Below are positions 27,932 to 36,873 of a DNA stretch of 64,000 nt, piece after piece. Positions within the stretch are counted from its first letter, which is position 1. Each line of letters begins with the position of its first letter. Under the pieces are notes generated by a model. It had not been told where the DNA came from. It searched no databases and saw only the letters and a program-made list of their open reading frames with translations. Location of the stretch: assembly GCF_000971335.1 (NCBI RefSeq), contig NZ_JZJL01000008.1, positions 62,001-126,000 of the forward strand. Reading direction: 5' to 3'. Source of the stretch: Chromobacterium vaccinii. GTDB taxonomy: Bacteria > Pseudomonadota > Gammaproteobacteria > Burkholderiales > Chromobacteriaceae. Position numbers and translations under genes: made by a program.

Positions 27932-29046
27932 TGGGCATCCGCATGTCTGAGTTCATATTATTCTCCGAGTCTTCGCCCAATGTGGGAGGGCAGGAGTTTC
28001 AATTGATGCAGCAGATGGCCAAGCTGGGCGAGGCGGGCTACCGGCCGGTGCTGGCGTGCCGTCCTGGCACGGCGGTGGCCGATGTCGCGCGAGACAAGGG
28101 TTTGGCCATCCTGCCCTTGCGCTTTCGAAACAGCGCGCATCTGCCCACCATCGTGGGCCTATGGCGATGGATGCGGGAGCACCGGCCCAGGCTGGCGGTC
28201 TGCCACAGCGGGCATGACAGCAATAATGTGGCCCTTGCCGCCAGAATGCTGCGGGACCGGCCGTTTCTGCTGCGATCCCGTACTTACCAGGCCGGTTACC
28301 CGTCGACCTTGACCTACAATCATCTGATTGATGCGACGATGCTGCCGAGCGAGTGCTTGAGGCAAAGCCTGCTGGCGAATCCGGCCATCCGGGCAGATCG
28401 GCTGCATGTCGTGTATCCGGGGATCGACTTCGAGCGGCTGGACCAGGCTGCCGAACAGCCTTTGCCGCCGCGGATTGCCGATTGGCTCTCTAGCGGGACC
28501 GGCCCGGTGCTGGCGCATGCGGCGATGTTGCGCGGCGAGAAGGGACATCTGACTTTGCTGGGCGCGCTGGCCGAATTGAAAGACGCGTGGCCTGGCTTGC
28601 GTTACGTCATCGCCGGAGACGGCGGGGAGAGGGCGCGCATCGAAGCGGAAGTCTCTCGTTTGGGATTGCAGGAGCGTGTTTTGCTGGCCGGCATCGTCAA
28701 TCCGGTTGCGGCTTTGCTCGCCAGGGCCGACATCGTCGTCATGCCTTCCACTTACGAGCCGCTGGGCATGTCGCAGATCGAGGCGCTGGGTTTGGGCATT
28801 CCCGTCATCGCCAGCGATACCGGCGGCATTCCAGAGACGGTTTCCGATGGTGTGACCGGCCTGTTGGCTGCGTCTGGCAGCGTGTCCGATTGGGCTCGCG
28901 CGCTGGCGGAAGCCTTGGCCGACTTGCCCAGGATGCGCGCGATGGCCGAGATGGGGCGTGAAGATGTCCGTCAGCGTTTCTCGGTCGAACGCAATTTGGA
29001 AAGCATTCTTCAATTAGCAGGGTTGCCGCGCTGGCCGCGCCGATGA
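27931..29046 (+). CDS. GT4-family glycosyltransferase
   Basis: The protein has 371 residues from the ATG at 27931 (MGIRMSEFILFSESSPNVGG); the ATG at 27943 is also possible. The GT-B glycine loop is NVGGQEFQL. Donor-domain blocks are VLAHAAMLRGEKGHLTLLGAL, GDGGERARIE and STYEPLGMSQIEALGLGIPVIASDTGG, with the two Glu of the retaining mechanism. It resembles LPS core transferases of the WaaG/WabH group. It lies 11 bases before msbA, so core completion and lipid A-core flipping appear to be transcribed together. Confidence 0.83.
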   Translation: MGIRMSEFILFSESSPNVGGQEFQLMQQMAKLGEAGYRPVLACRPGTAVADVARDKGLAILPLRFRNSAHLPTIVGLWRWMREHRPRLAVCHSGHDSNNVALAARMLRDRPFLLRSRTYQAGYPSTLTYNHLIDATMLPSECLRQSLLANPAIRADRLHVVYPGIDFERLDQAAEQPLPPRIADWLSSGTGPVLAHAAMLRGEKGHLTLLGALAELKDAWPGLRYVIAGDGGERARIEAEVSRLGLQERVLLAGIVNPVAALLARADIVVMPSTYEPLGMSQIEALGLGIPVIASDTGGIPETVSDGVTGLLAASGSVSDWARALAEALADLPRMRAMAEMGREDVRQRFSVERNLESILQLAGLPRWPRR

Positions 29047-29057
29047 CAGGGTTTTGA

Positions 29058-30812
29058 ATGAAAGATTCGTTTAAGAATAGTTGGGCTATATACCGGCGGC
29101 TGCTCGGATACTTGTTTGGTTACTGGAAAGTGCTGTTGCTGTCGATCCTATCGATGACTGTTGCGGCGCTGACCGAGCCTGCCGTCGCCAAGCTGCTCAA
29201 GCCGCTGATCGACGGCGGCTTTGTCAATAAAGATCCCCAGGTGATCATGTGGGTGCCGCTGACCATCATCGGCATCTACCTGATACGCGGAATGGCCGGC
29301 TTCATCAACGAATACACCGCCAGCTGGCTGACCGGGCAGCTGGTGCAGGCCTTGCGGCAGCAGATGTTCGCCAAGCTGGTGCGTTTGCCGGCGCACTATT
29401 ACGACGAGCACCAGTCCGGCAGGCTGATGTCGCGGATCACCAATGATGTCAACCAGGTTACCGAGGCGGGCTTCAACGTGATCACCGTCACCGTGCGCGA
29501 CGGCTTGACCGCGCTTGGCATGCTGGGCCTGATGCTGATGACCGACTGGCAGCTGACGCTGATCTGCCTGGTGGTGATGCCGGGGGTTACTTATTGCATG
29601 CGGCTGGTGGGCAAGCGTCTGCGCGGATTGGCGCGGCAGAACCAGCAGCATATGGCGCAGATGACCCAGGTGTTGGCGGAGAGCATCCAGTGCCAGCGCG
29701 CGATCAAGGTATATGGCGGCCAAGAGCGCGAAATGGCGCGGTTCGACGATACGGCGACGTCGGTGCGGCGCAACCAGGTCAAGCAAAGCGCGGCCAGCTC
29801 GGCCAATACCGGCGTCACCCAGCTGATGATCGCGTGCGCGCTGGCGGCGATCTTGTACTTTGCCGGCCTGCGCGCCCAGCATGGCGCGCTGACCGCCGGC
29901 GACTTCATGGTGTTTCTGACGGCGATGCTCGGCCTATTCGCGCCGGTCAAGCGCATTTCCAGCGTATCGCAGGCGATGCAGCGCGGCCTGGCGGCGGCGG
30001 AGTCGGTATTCTCCTTCATCGACGAGCCAGGGGAGCCCGACAGCGGCGATCGAGCCCTGCCCACGCCCAGTGGGCAGCTGCGCTTTGACGGCGTCAGCTT
30101 CGCCTATCCCAATGTGGACAACCCCGCGTTGTCCGGCATCGACTTGACGATACAGCCCGGCGAGACCGTGGCGCTGGTGGGGTCTTCCGGCAGCGGCAAG
30201 ACTACGCTGGCCAGCCTGGTGCCGCGTTTCTACGAGCCGTCTTCAGGACGGCTGCTGCTGGACGGCGTGGCGCTGTCCGACATCCCGTTGAGCCAGCTGC
30301 GCGGGCATATCGCGCTGGTCAGCCAGCAGGTGGAGCTGTTCAACGATACCGTGGCGGCCAATATCGCTTACGGCCGGGAGGATGCGTCGCGCGAAGCGAT
30401 CATCGATGCCGCCCGCGCGGCCAATGCGCTGGAGTTCATCGAGGCCTTGCCGGAGGGGATGGATACCATCATCGGCGAAAATGGTTCCCGCTTGTCGGGC
30501 GGCCAACGGCAGCGGCTGGCGATCGCGCGCGCGCTGTTGAAGAACGCGCCGCTGCTGATCCTGGACGAGGCGACATCGGCGCTGGACACTCAGTCGGAGC
30601 GTCTGGTGCAGGCCGCGCTGGAAAACCTGATGAAAAACCGAACTACGATCGTGATCGCGCACCGGCTGTCCACCATCGAGAACGCCGACCGCATCGTGGT
30701 GATGCATCAGGGGCAGGTGGTCGAGCAGGGGCGTCATCAGGCATTGCTGGGGCAGGGCGGCTTGTACGCCAGGTTGCACAGCCTGCAGTTCAGCGAACCG
30801 AAGGCGGTTTGA
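29058..30812 (+). CDS. msbA: Lipid A export ATP-binding/permease protein MsbA
   Basis: The protein has 584 residues. Six membrane helices lie in residues about 20-310, followed by an ABC ATPase domain. Walker A is GSSGSGKTT near residue 375, the signature is LSGGQRQRLAIARALLK near 480, Walker B is LLILDEATSALD, and the switch His lies in VIAHRLSTIENADRI. Half-transporter that dimerises and flips lipid A-core across the inner membrane using ATP. Its place behind core glycosyltransferases supports MsbA over other type-1 exporters. A strong terminator follows. Confidence 0.95.
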   Translation: MKDSFKNSWAIYRRLLGYLFGYWKVLLLSILSMTVAALTEPAVAKLLKPLIDGGFVNKDPQVIMWVPLTIIGIYLIRGMAGFINEYTASWLTGQLVQALRQQMFAKLVRLPAHYYDEHQSGRLMSRITNDVNQVTEAGFNVITVTVRDGLTALGMLGLMLMTDWQLTLICLVVMPGVTYCMRLVGKRLRGLARQNQQHMAQMTQVLAESIQCQRAIKVYGGQEREMARFDDTATSVRRNQVKQSAASSANTGVTQLMIACALAAILYFAGLRAQHGALTAGDFMVFLTAMLGLFAPVKRISSVSQAMQRGLAAAESVFSFIDEPGEPDSGDRALPTPSGQLRFDGVSFAYPNVDNPALSGIDLTIQPGETVALVGSSGSGKTTLASLVPRFYEPSSGRLLLDGVALSDIPLSQLRGHIALVSQQVELFNDTVAANIAYGREDASREAIIDAARAANALEFIEALPEGMDTIIGENGSRLSGGQRQRLAIARALLKNAPLLILDEATSALDTQSERLVQAALENLMKNRTTIVIAHRLSTIENADRIVVMHQGQVVEQGRHQALLGQGGLYARLHSLQFSEPKAV

Positions 30813-30845
30813 GCCGCCCAGCCCCATCGCTCTTGGCGGAAAACG

Positions 30846-30874
30846 ACAAGGCTGCCCTGGGGCAGCCTTGTTTC
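30846..30874 (+). terminator. Rho-independent terminator after msbA
   Basis: ACAAGGCTGCC (30846-30856) and GGCAGCCTTGT (30861-30871) form an 11-pair perfect stem with a CTGG loop, followed by a short T-run. It lies between the convergent msbA and the TPR-like gene and may serve both, although the minus-strand U-tract is weak. Confidence 0.85.
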
Positions 30875-30902
30875 GTTGGGCATTGCGCTTAAGCGCTGGA
30901 AC

Positions 30903-31283
30903 TCAACGTTTGGAGAACAGCGGCTCCTGGGGCGCCAGTTCGCGGCCGTTTTCCCGTATCGTGTGCCAGACCGGCTGGCCTTGCACTTGAGGGTGGACGT
31001 CGCGCGCGAGCGACACATAGGCCTTGCTGTCGCGGGCGTTGGAATACGCGCGCAGCAGGGCGACTTTGGCGTGGAGATTGTCGGGATCGTCCTTCAGGGA
31101 GTCCTTCAGGACTCGGACGGCTTCGCGGGTGCGGCCATAAGCCAGGAAGACTTCGGCTTCTCCGACAGGGTCGATGCCGCGTTGAACGGGCTTGATGTAA
31201 CGTAGATGACGCCAGAACTGGCGCAGCGAATAATAGACGAGCATCAGGGCCAGACTGCTGGCCAGTGCCGTAAAGACATCCAT
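30903..31283 (-). CDS. Membrane-anchored TPR/FimV-like small protein
   Basis: The protein has 126 residues. One N-terminal membrane helix (ALASSLALMLVYYSLRQFW) is followed by two TPR-like helical hairpins: EAEVFLAYGRTREAVRVLKDSL and DNLHAKVALLRAYSNA. The helix pairs resemble the C-terminal domain of FimV and of YajG-like envelope proteins. An RBS (GGGGAG) lies eight bases before the ATG, and a promoter-like pair stands further upstream. The gene follows pilMNOPQ-aroKB in the same orientation but after a 118-base gap. A link to type IV pili is suggestive only. Confidence 0.7.
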   Translation of the reverse strand: MDVFTALASSLALMLVYYSLRQFWRHLRYIKPVQRGIDPVGEAEVFLAYGRTREAVRVLKDSLKDDPDNLHAKVALLRAYSNARDSKAYVSLARDVHPQVQGQPVWHTIRENGRELAPQEPLFSKR

Positions 31284-31331
31284 TCTATTTCTCCCCCCCT
31301 CGTGTGAAACAACATCTTATTTAGTCTGTTG

Positions 31332-31361
31332 ATTATTCTGACGAGGCGGGCGACTTGGCAA
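31332..31361 (-). promoter_or_regulatory. Candidate sigma70 promoter for the TPR-like gene
   Basis: On the minus strand TTGCCA (31356-31361) and AATAAT (31332-31337) are 18 bases apart, about 50 bases before the ATG at 31283. Each differs from consensus at one position. Confidence 0.45.
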
Positions 31362-31401
31362 TTCGTATAAATCCGTAGCCAGGCCGCCTGGACAGCCGGG
31401 A

Positions 31402-32481
31402 TCAGCTGTTTTCGCGCAGAATCCGGTCCAGCAAGGCGGTGTTCAATCCCGACTCTATCACGGCTTGGCCCAGCGAGCGCAACAGCACGAAGCGCACGGT
31501 GCCGGACTCGACCTTCTTGTCGTGGCTCATCAGGCTCAGCCATTGCTCGGTCGGCATGGAGGGAGCCTTGACCGGCAGGCCGGCGGCGGCGATCAGCCGG
31601 CGCACGCGCTCTAGGTCGTCCCGGCTGATCCAGCCGAGCTCGGCGGAGGCCGCGGCGGCCAAGACCATGCCGACGGCTACCGCTTCGCCGTGCAGCCACG
31701 CGCCATAGCCCAGTCCGGCCTCGATGGCGTGGCCGAAGGTATGGCCCAGATTCAAGAGCGCGCGCACGCCGTTTTCCTTCTCATCCTCGGAAACGATGGC
31801 GGCCTTCATTTCGCAGCTGCGCTTCACCGCGTATTGCAGCGCTTCGCCGTCGCGCGCGCGCAGTTTGGCCATATTGGCTTCCAGCCAGGCGAGGAAGCCG
31901 GCGTCGCCGAGCAGGCCGTACTTGATCACTTCGGCCAGGCCCGCGGACAGCTCGCGGTCGGGCAGGGTGGCCAGCAGATCCATGTCGGCGATGACGGCCT
32001 TCGGCTGGTAGAAGGCGCCGATCATGTTCTTGCCCTGCGGATGGTTGATCGCGGTTTTGCCGCCGACCGAGGAGTCCACCTGCGCGAGCAGGGTGGTGGG
32101 AATCTGGATGAAGGGCGCGCCGCGCTGGTAGCAGGCGGCGGCGAAGCCGGTCATGTCGCCTATCACGCCGCCGCCCAGCGCGATCAGCGTGGTCTTGCGC
32201 TCGGCGTTGCCCGACAGCAGCGCGTCGAAGATCAGATTCAGCGTCTGCCAGTCCTTGTGCCGTTCGCCGTCGGGCAGCACTACGCTGGCGCAGGCCACGC
32301 CGCGGGCTTCCAGCGCTTGCTGCAGCCGGGGCAGATAGAGCGGCGCGACGGTGGCGTTGCTGACGATGGCCACTTTGGGCAGCGGCAGGAGGGGCAGCAG
32401 CAGATCGACCTGTTCCAGGAGTCCGTGGCCAATGTGTATCGGGTATCGGGTATCGGGAAGGATCAGGTCGAGGGTGATCAC
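31402..32481 (-). CDS. aroB: 3-dehydroquinate synthase
   Basis: The protein has 359 residues and starts at a GTG that shares one base with the aroK stop (TAGTG). NAD-binding [41 protein letters not shown] and the zinc-site GHTFGHAIE are all present. It converts DAHP to 3-dehydroquinate, the second step of the shikimate pathway, with NAD and a divalent metal in the cytoplasm. The pilQ-aroK-aroB order is standard in beta- and gammaproteobacteria. Confidence 0.97.
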   Translation of the reverse strand: MITLDLILPDTRYPIHIGHGLLEQVDLLLPLLPLPKVAIVSNATVAPLYLPRLQQALEARGVACASVVLPDGERHKDWQTLNLIFDALLSGNAERKTTLIALGGGVIGDMTGFAAACYQRGAPFIQIPTTLLAQVDSSVGGKTAINHPQGKNMIGAFYQPKAVIADMDLLATLPDRELSAGLAEVIKYGLLGDAGFLAWLEANMAKLRARDGEALQYAVKRSCEMKAAIVSEDEKENGVRALLNLGHTFGHAIEAGLGYGAWLHGEAVAVGMVLAAAASAELGWISRDDLERVRRLIAAAGLPVKAPSMPTEQWLSLMSHDKKVESGTVRFVLLRSLGQAVIESGLNTALLDRILRENS

Positions 32482-33026
32482 TAGTCGGTTTCCTTGGGAT
32501 GGTGCGGTGAAGCCAACAGCTGGTCGAACAGGCGGGCGACCAGCAGATTGACGTTCTGCTGGGTGGTGTCGATGATGATGTCGGCGATCTCGCGGTACAG
32601 CGGATCGCGCTCGTTGAACAGGCTTTCCAGCTTGGCGCGCGGATCGGCGATCTGCAGCAGGGGGCGGTTCTTGTCGTGCTGGGTGCGGGCGAGAAGATCG
32701 TCTATCGCGGCGCGCAGGTAGATCACGGTGCCATGGCTGGCCAGAACCTTGCGGTTTTCCTCGCGCATCACGGCGCCGCCGCCGGTGGCGAGCACGATGT
32801 CGCGCTGCTGGGCCAGGTCGCGTATCACGCAGGCTTCGCGATTGCGGAAACGCAGCTCGCCTTCGATGTCGAAGATGGTGGCCACGCGCACGCCGGTGCG
32901 CGCCTCGATCTCCTGGTCGGAATCGTAGAACGTCTTGCCGGTGCGGCGCGCCAACGCCCTGCCCACCGTGGTCTTGCCCGCGCCCATCAGACCGACCAGA
33001 AAAAAGTTGCCTGCCAGTTTCTCCAT
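32481..33026 (-). CDS. aroK: Shikimate kinase
   Basis: The protein has 181 residues from the ATG at 33026 ([18 protein letters not shown]); an ATG three codons earlier (33035) is possible. Walker A is [20 protein letters not shown] and FRNREACVI bind shikimate, [13 protein letters not shown] is the central block, and DKNRPLLQ is the lid. It phosphorylates shikimate with ATP. It overlaps aroB by one base and lies 43 bases after pilQ, so it is probably the sixth gene of the pil transcription unit. Confidence 0.96.
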   Translation of the reverse strand: MEKLAGNFFLVGLMGAGKTTVGRALARRTGKTFYDSDQEIEARTGVRVATIFDIEGELRFRNREACVIRDLAQQRDIVLATGGGAVMREENRKVLASHGTVIYLRAAIDDLLARTQHDKNRPLLQIADPRAKLESLFNERDPLYREIADIIIDTTQQNVNLLVARLFDQLLASPHHPKETD

Positions 33027-33069
33027 GGCAGGCATTGTAGCTGATCGTTAATGAGTCTGTCTTGGCCCT

Positions 33070-35169
33070 TCAGCGCGATGCGGCCACCAGGTCGTTGATC
33101 ACTTTCGGGGTGATGAAAATCAGCAGCTCGCTGCGCTTGTCTATCTTCTGCGAGCTGCGGAACAGCGCGCCCAGCAGGGGGATGTCGCCGAGGAAGGGCA
33201 CTTTGTTGACCACATTGTCCAGCTGCTGTTGATAGATGCCGCCTAGCACTACGGTGCCGCCGTTGTCCACCAGCACCTGGGTGGTGATTTTCTCGGTCGA
33301 CAGCGATGGCGTGCCGTTCACCGTCTGCTGGAAATTGGCCGAGTCCTTGTTGACGGTGATGTCCATCATCACGTGGTTGTCGGGCGTGATCTGCGGTTTC
33401 ACCTTGAGACTGAGCACCGCCTTTTTGAACGCCACCGACGTGGCGCCGCTGGAGCTGGCTTCCTGATAGGGGATTTCGGTGCCCTGCTCGATGGTGGCCT
33501 CCTGGCGGTCGGCGGTCATCACCCGCGGGCTGGATATGATGCGGCCCTTGTCTTCGGCCTGCATCGCTTGCAGTTCCAGGCCCAGGATTACCGAGTGGCC
33601 GACGTTGTACAACGCGGACAGCGTGCCGGACGGATTGGTGATCGGCAGGTTGACGCCGGCGGGCGTGGTCTGGATCACATAGGGCTGATTGGTGTTCAGG
33701 TTGGTGACGTTGTTGACGTTGGTGCCCAGCGGATTGCCGGAGATGATGCCCTTGGGGTCGGCGCGGTCATAGGTGAGCTTGATGCCCAGATCGCGCTCCC
33801 AGTTGTCAGTGGCCTCGACGATGCGGGCTTCGATCAGCACCTGTTTAACCGGGATGTCGGTCTTGGCGATCACATCGCGGATCTTATCGATCGCGGTGCC
33901 GATGTCGTTGACGATCAGGGTATTGGTCTTGGGGTCGATCAGAACGCTGCCGCGCTCCGACAGCAGGCTTTCCTTCTTGCCGGAATTGTTGTCGCCGTCC
34001 AGCACTTTCTTGAAGTCCTCGGCCGAGCGGTAGCGCAGCACGAAGGTTTCCGAACGCAGCGGCTCCAGCGTGGCCAGCTGTTGCCGCGCCTCCTGCACTT
34101 GCTTGTCGCGCGCCAAGAGTTCGTCCCGCGGCGCGATCTGGATGATGTTGCCGTTGCGGCGCTGATCCAGCCCCTTACTTTGCAGGATCAGGTCCAGCGC
34201 CTGGTCCCAGGGCACGTCCTTCAACCGGAGCGTGATGTTGCCGGTGACCGAGTCGCTGGTGACGACGTTGAGGCCGGTGAATTCGGCGATCACCTGCAGC
34301 ACGGTCCGGATCTCGATGTTCTGGAAGTTGAGCGACAGCTTGTCGCCCTTGTACAGCGGTTTGCCGGCATCGCCGCCGCCCGTCATTGTCAGCGCGGGGC
34401 GCCGCACCTCGACCACCAGCTTGCCGTCGGTCTGGTAAGACGAGTACTCCCAGTCGCCCTGTGGTATCACGGTGACGCGGATGTTGCGGCCCAGATTGGC
34501 GGCGTCCACCTTGGCTACCGGGGTGCCGAAGTCTGTAACGTCGATGCGGCGCACCAACTGGGGCGGCAATGAGGCGCTGGCGATGTCGACCACCAGGTTG
34601 GCGCCGTCGCGCCGGATGTCCACCGGCGTATTGGCGCTGGGTAGCGCCAGCTCCACCCGACCCTCGCCGTTGCGGCCGCGGCGGAAATCCAGGCCGGCCG
34701 TGCCGCCCGCGGCGCTTTGCGCCTGTATGTCGGCGCGGACGGTCGGCGCGATTTCCTGAGGCGTGGAGGATGCTTGCTCTGAAGAGGTGGAGCCGTCCAG
34801 CGTCAGCAGCAGGCGGTTGCCGCTGATCTCGCTGCGGTAGCTGGCGTTGCGGGCCAGGTTGAGCACCAGCCGAGAGCGGCCGCTGGCCTCTACCGCGACG
34901 GCAGAACGCAGCAACGGACTGTCGACGCTGAGCGAGGGTTTGGACATCTTGACGCCGGTGTTGGCGAAGTCCAGCGCGATGCGGGGCGGGTTGGACAGGG
35001 AGAAGCTGTTGGGCTTGACCGCCGGGCCGTCGAAGGTGATTTGCAGCGTCTGCCGGTTGCCGTCCACCTTGCCCGCGTCCAGCGCGGTGATGGACGGCGC
35101 GGCGACGGCCAATCCCCCGGCCAGGCACAAGGCCAGGCCTGTCCACAATGCGATGCCGAGTCTTTTCAT
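33070..35169 (-). CDS. pilQ: Type IV pilus secretin PilQ
   Basis: The protein has 699 residues. The start at 35169 gives MKRLGIALWTGLALCLAGG and overlaps pilP as ATGA. After the signal peptide come two AMIN-type domains (about 25-280), a secretin N0/STN domain (about 290-370, LSLNFQNIEIRTVLQVIAE), an N1 domain and the secretin barrel (about 470-695). The barrel carries VLIEARIVEA, GRIISSPRVMT and VVLGGIYQQQ. It forms the outer membrane pore through which the pilus is extruded. Length and domain order are typical. Confidence 0.96.
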   Translation of the reverse strand: MKRLGIALWTGLALCLAGGLAVAAPSITALDAGKVDGNRQTLQITFDGPAVKPNSFSLSNPPRIALDFANTGVKMSKPSLSVDSPLLRSAVAVEASGRSRLVLNLARNASYRSEISGNRLLLTLDGSTSSEQASSTPQEIAPTVRADIQAQSAAGGTAGLDFRRGRNGEGRVELALPSANTPVDIRRDGANLVVDIASASLPPQLVRRIDVTDFGTPVAKVDAANLGRNIRVTVIPQGDWEYSSYQTDGKLVVEVRRPALTMTGGGDAGKPLYKGDKLSLNFQNIEIRTVLQVIAEFTGLNVVTSDSVTGNITLRLKDVPWDQALDLILQSKGLDQRRNGNIIQIAPRDELLARDKQVQEARQQLATLEPLRSETFVLRYRSAEDFKKVLDGDNNSGKKESLLSERGSVLIDPKTNTLIVNDIGTAIDKIRDVIAKTDIPVKQVLIEARIVEATDNWERDLGIKLTYDRADPKGIISGNPLGTNVNNVTNLNTNQPYVIQTTPAGVNLPITNPSGTLSALYNVGHSVILGLELQAMQAEDKGRIISSPRVMTADRQEATIEQGTEIPYQEASSSGATSVAFKKAVLSLKVKPQITPDNHVMMDITVNKDSANFQQTVNGTPSLSTEKITTQVLVDNGGTVVLGGIYQQQLDNVVNKVPFLGDIPLLGALFRSSQKIDKRSELLIFITPKVINDLVAASR

Positions 35170-35690
35170 TTGTTCTGCCCTTGTTCTGCAAGATGCAGGC
35201 TGCTGCTGCGCTGCACCCACTCTCCATTCAGGTCTTCGACGGTTTCGGCAAGTTGCACTTCCGCATCGCTGATCGAGGTGACCTTGCCAAAGTTCAGCCC
35301 CAGGTAGTTGCCGGGCTGCACTCGGTAGACTGATCCTTCCGGCGTGCGGATCAGCGCGTAGATGGCGGCGCTCCGTCGTATCGTGCCCACCATCTCCAGT
35401 TTGTCCAGATCGTAATTTTCCAACGCCTCCCTCGGGCGGCTCAGGTCCGGCGCGTTGGCCGAATTCTGGCGCTTGCCCGCCTGCAGCTTCTGCGGATTGA
35501 ACGGATCGGTCAGGTCGTAGGCCTGATAGTTGAATGGTTTATAGGCCTGCACTTGCGGCAACGGTTCGATCTGGCCGCGCAGGCCCAGGCTGCTGTTCGC
35601 CATCCACTGCTTGAGGTCGTCGTTGCCGCCGTCTCCGCAGGCGCCCAGCAGCAGCGGGAGCAGGCAGATCGCTATTCTTCTCATCGTCAT
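35166..35690 (-). CDS. pilP: Type IV pilus lipoprotein PilP
   Basis: The protein has 174 residues from the ATG at 35690, which overlaps the pilO stop as TGATG; a GTG one codon earlier is an alternative. The lipobox LLLGAC marks an inner-membrane lipoprotein. QAYKPFNYQAYDLTDPFNP and GTIRRSAAIYALIRTPEGSVYRVQPGNYLG form the homology-region domain that contacts PilQ. It links the PilNO alignment complex to the secretin. The pilMNOPQ genes all abut or overlap. Confidence 0.94.
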   Translation of the reverse strand: MTMRRIAICLLPLLLGACGDGGNDDLKQWMANSSLGLRGQIEPLPQVQAYKPFNYQAYDLTDPFNPQKLQAGKRQNSANAPDLSRPREALENYDLDKLEMVGTIRRSAAIYALIRTPEGSVYRVQPGNYLGLNFGKVTSISDAEVQLAETVEDLNGEWVQRSSSLHLAEQGQNK

Positions 35691-36301
35691 CACTTCTGCG
35701 CCATCGCGCCGAGGCGTTCGCCAGGCTCCAGCGCCCGGTAAGTGCGGGCCGTCGCGTCCATGATCAGCCGGTTGTCCTTGCCGCTGCTTGGCGTGAGATT
35801 GATCTCGCCGATGGTGACGATGCGGGACAGTTGGGCGATGTCGTTGACGAAGGCAGCCAGGTCGTTGTACGAGCCGGTCAGGCGGATGGTGATCGGCACT
35901 TCGGCCATCTCCGCGGTGCGGGTCTCGGCTCCGGGTTTGAACAGGTCGAATTGCAGCCCGCGGCCGATGCCGGCCTGATTGATTTCTGTGAGCAGGGTAT
36001 CCATGTCGGACTTGGTCGGCAGTTGCTTGAGCAAGGCGCCGAAGGAGGCGTCGATTTCCTTCAACTGTTGTTCCAGCGCGTCCAGGTTCACTGCTTGGCG
36101 TTTCTTGTCGATGAAGGTCTGCTTCAGCGTGGCTTCCTGCAGGCGGGACTGGCCCAGCTTGTCCAGTTGCTCGCCCAGCACAAAGAAATAGCCCAGCCCC
36201 ACCACCAGCAGCAAGAGCAGGAACAGCATCAGCATCTGCGCCTGCAGCGGCCAGTTGGGCATGTCCTTGGGATCGAGCGCGCGCAACTCGTCCAGCGTCA
36301 T
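35690..36301 (-). CDS. pilO: Type IV pilus alignment protein PilO
   Basis: The protein has 203 residues. One membrane helix (MLMLFLLLLLVVGLGYFFV, about 24-42) is followed by a coiled coil (about 45-95) and a ferredoxin-like periplasmic domain with QAGIGRGLQFDLFKPG and ITIRLTGSYNDLAAFVNDIAQLSRI. It pairs with PilN in the inner membrane to connect PilM to PilP. It overlaps pilN by four bases and pilP by one. All features are typical. Confidence 0.95.
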   Translation of the reverse strand: MTLDELRALDPKDMPNWPLQAQMLMLFLLLLLVVGLGYFFVLGEQLDKLGQSRLQEATLKQTFIDKKRQAVNLDALEQQLKEIDASFGALLKQLPTKSDMDTLLTEINQAGIGRGLQFDLFKPGAETRTAEMAEVPITIRLTGSYNDLAAFVNDIAQLSRIVTIGEINLTPSSGKDNRLIMDATARTYRALEPGERLGAMAQK

Positions 36302-36873
36302 GGCGTGGCTCCGGCGGGTTTGTTTGAGGGCAGGCCTTGCTTCATCGTGGCATTGAGCGTAAACGCGCTGACGCGCTGATTGTTGACGATGATCGAACTG
36401 ACTTCGACCAGCACCGGCGCGTCGAAGGTTTCCGACTGGCCGAGCTGGCGCATGTAGCTGGAAACCCGGGCGCCGGATTGGGCGTAGCCGGTCAGCGTCG
36501 CCTGGTTGCCGATCTGCTTGAAGCTTTTCAGATACACGCCGTCCGGGGTCTGGCGCACCAGCTGGTCGAACAGGTGCACGGCGGAGTTTCGCCCTTCCTG
36601 CAGCCGCTCCACCAGCTGCTTGCGCGCCAGCAGGTCATCGCGTTGTTTCTTCAGCTTGCCGATGTCCTTGATCTGCCGGTCCAGCTTGCCGATTTCCGCC
36701 TGCAGCACGTGATTGCGCGCCTCCTGTTCCGAAATCTGGTGTTGCAGCACCATATAGCCTATGGTCAGCAGCACCAGCGAAACGAGGGCGGCGGCGCCCA
36801 GCAGAAGCTGGAAGCGCAGCCGGTGCGCGGCTTTCTTCTGTTCGCGGTGGGGGAGGAGGTTGACCCGGATCAT
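36298..36873 (-). CDS. pilN: Type IV pilus alignment protein PilN
   Basis: The protein has 191 residues. The N-terminus MIRVNLLPHREQKK contains the NLLP motif that binds the PilM groove. A membrane helix lies near residues 24-44 (LLLGAAALVSLVLLTIGYMVL), then a coiled coil and a small alpha/beta domain. The gene begins directly after the pilM stop with no gap. Confidence 0.96.
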   Translation of the reverse strand: MIRVNLLPHREQKKAAHRLRFQLLLGAAALVSLVLLTIGYMVLQHQISEQEARNHVLQAEIGKLDRQIKDIGKLKKQRDDLLARKQLVERLQEGRNSAVHLFDQLVRQTPDGVYLKSFKQIGNQATLTGYAQSGARVSSYMRQLGQSETFDAPVLVEVSSIIVNNQRVSAFTLNATMKQGLPSNKPAGATP

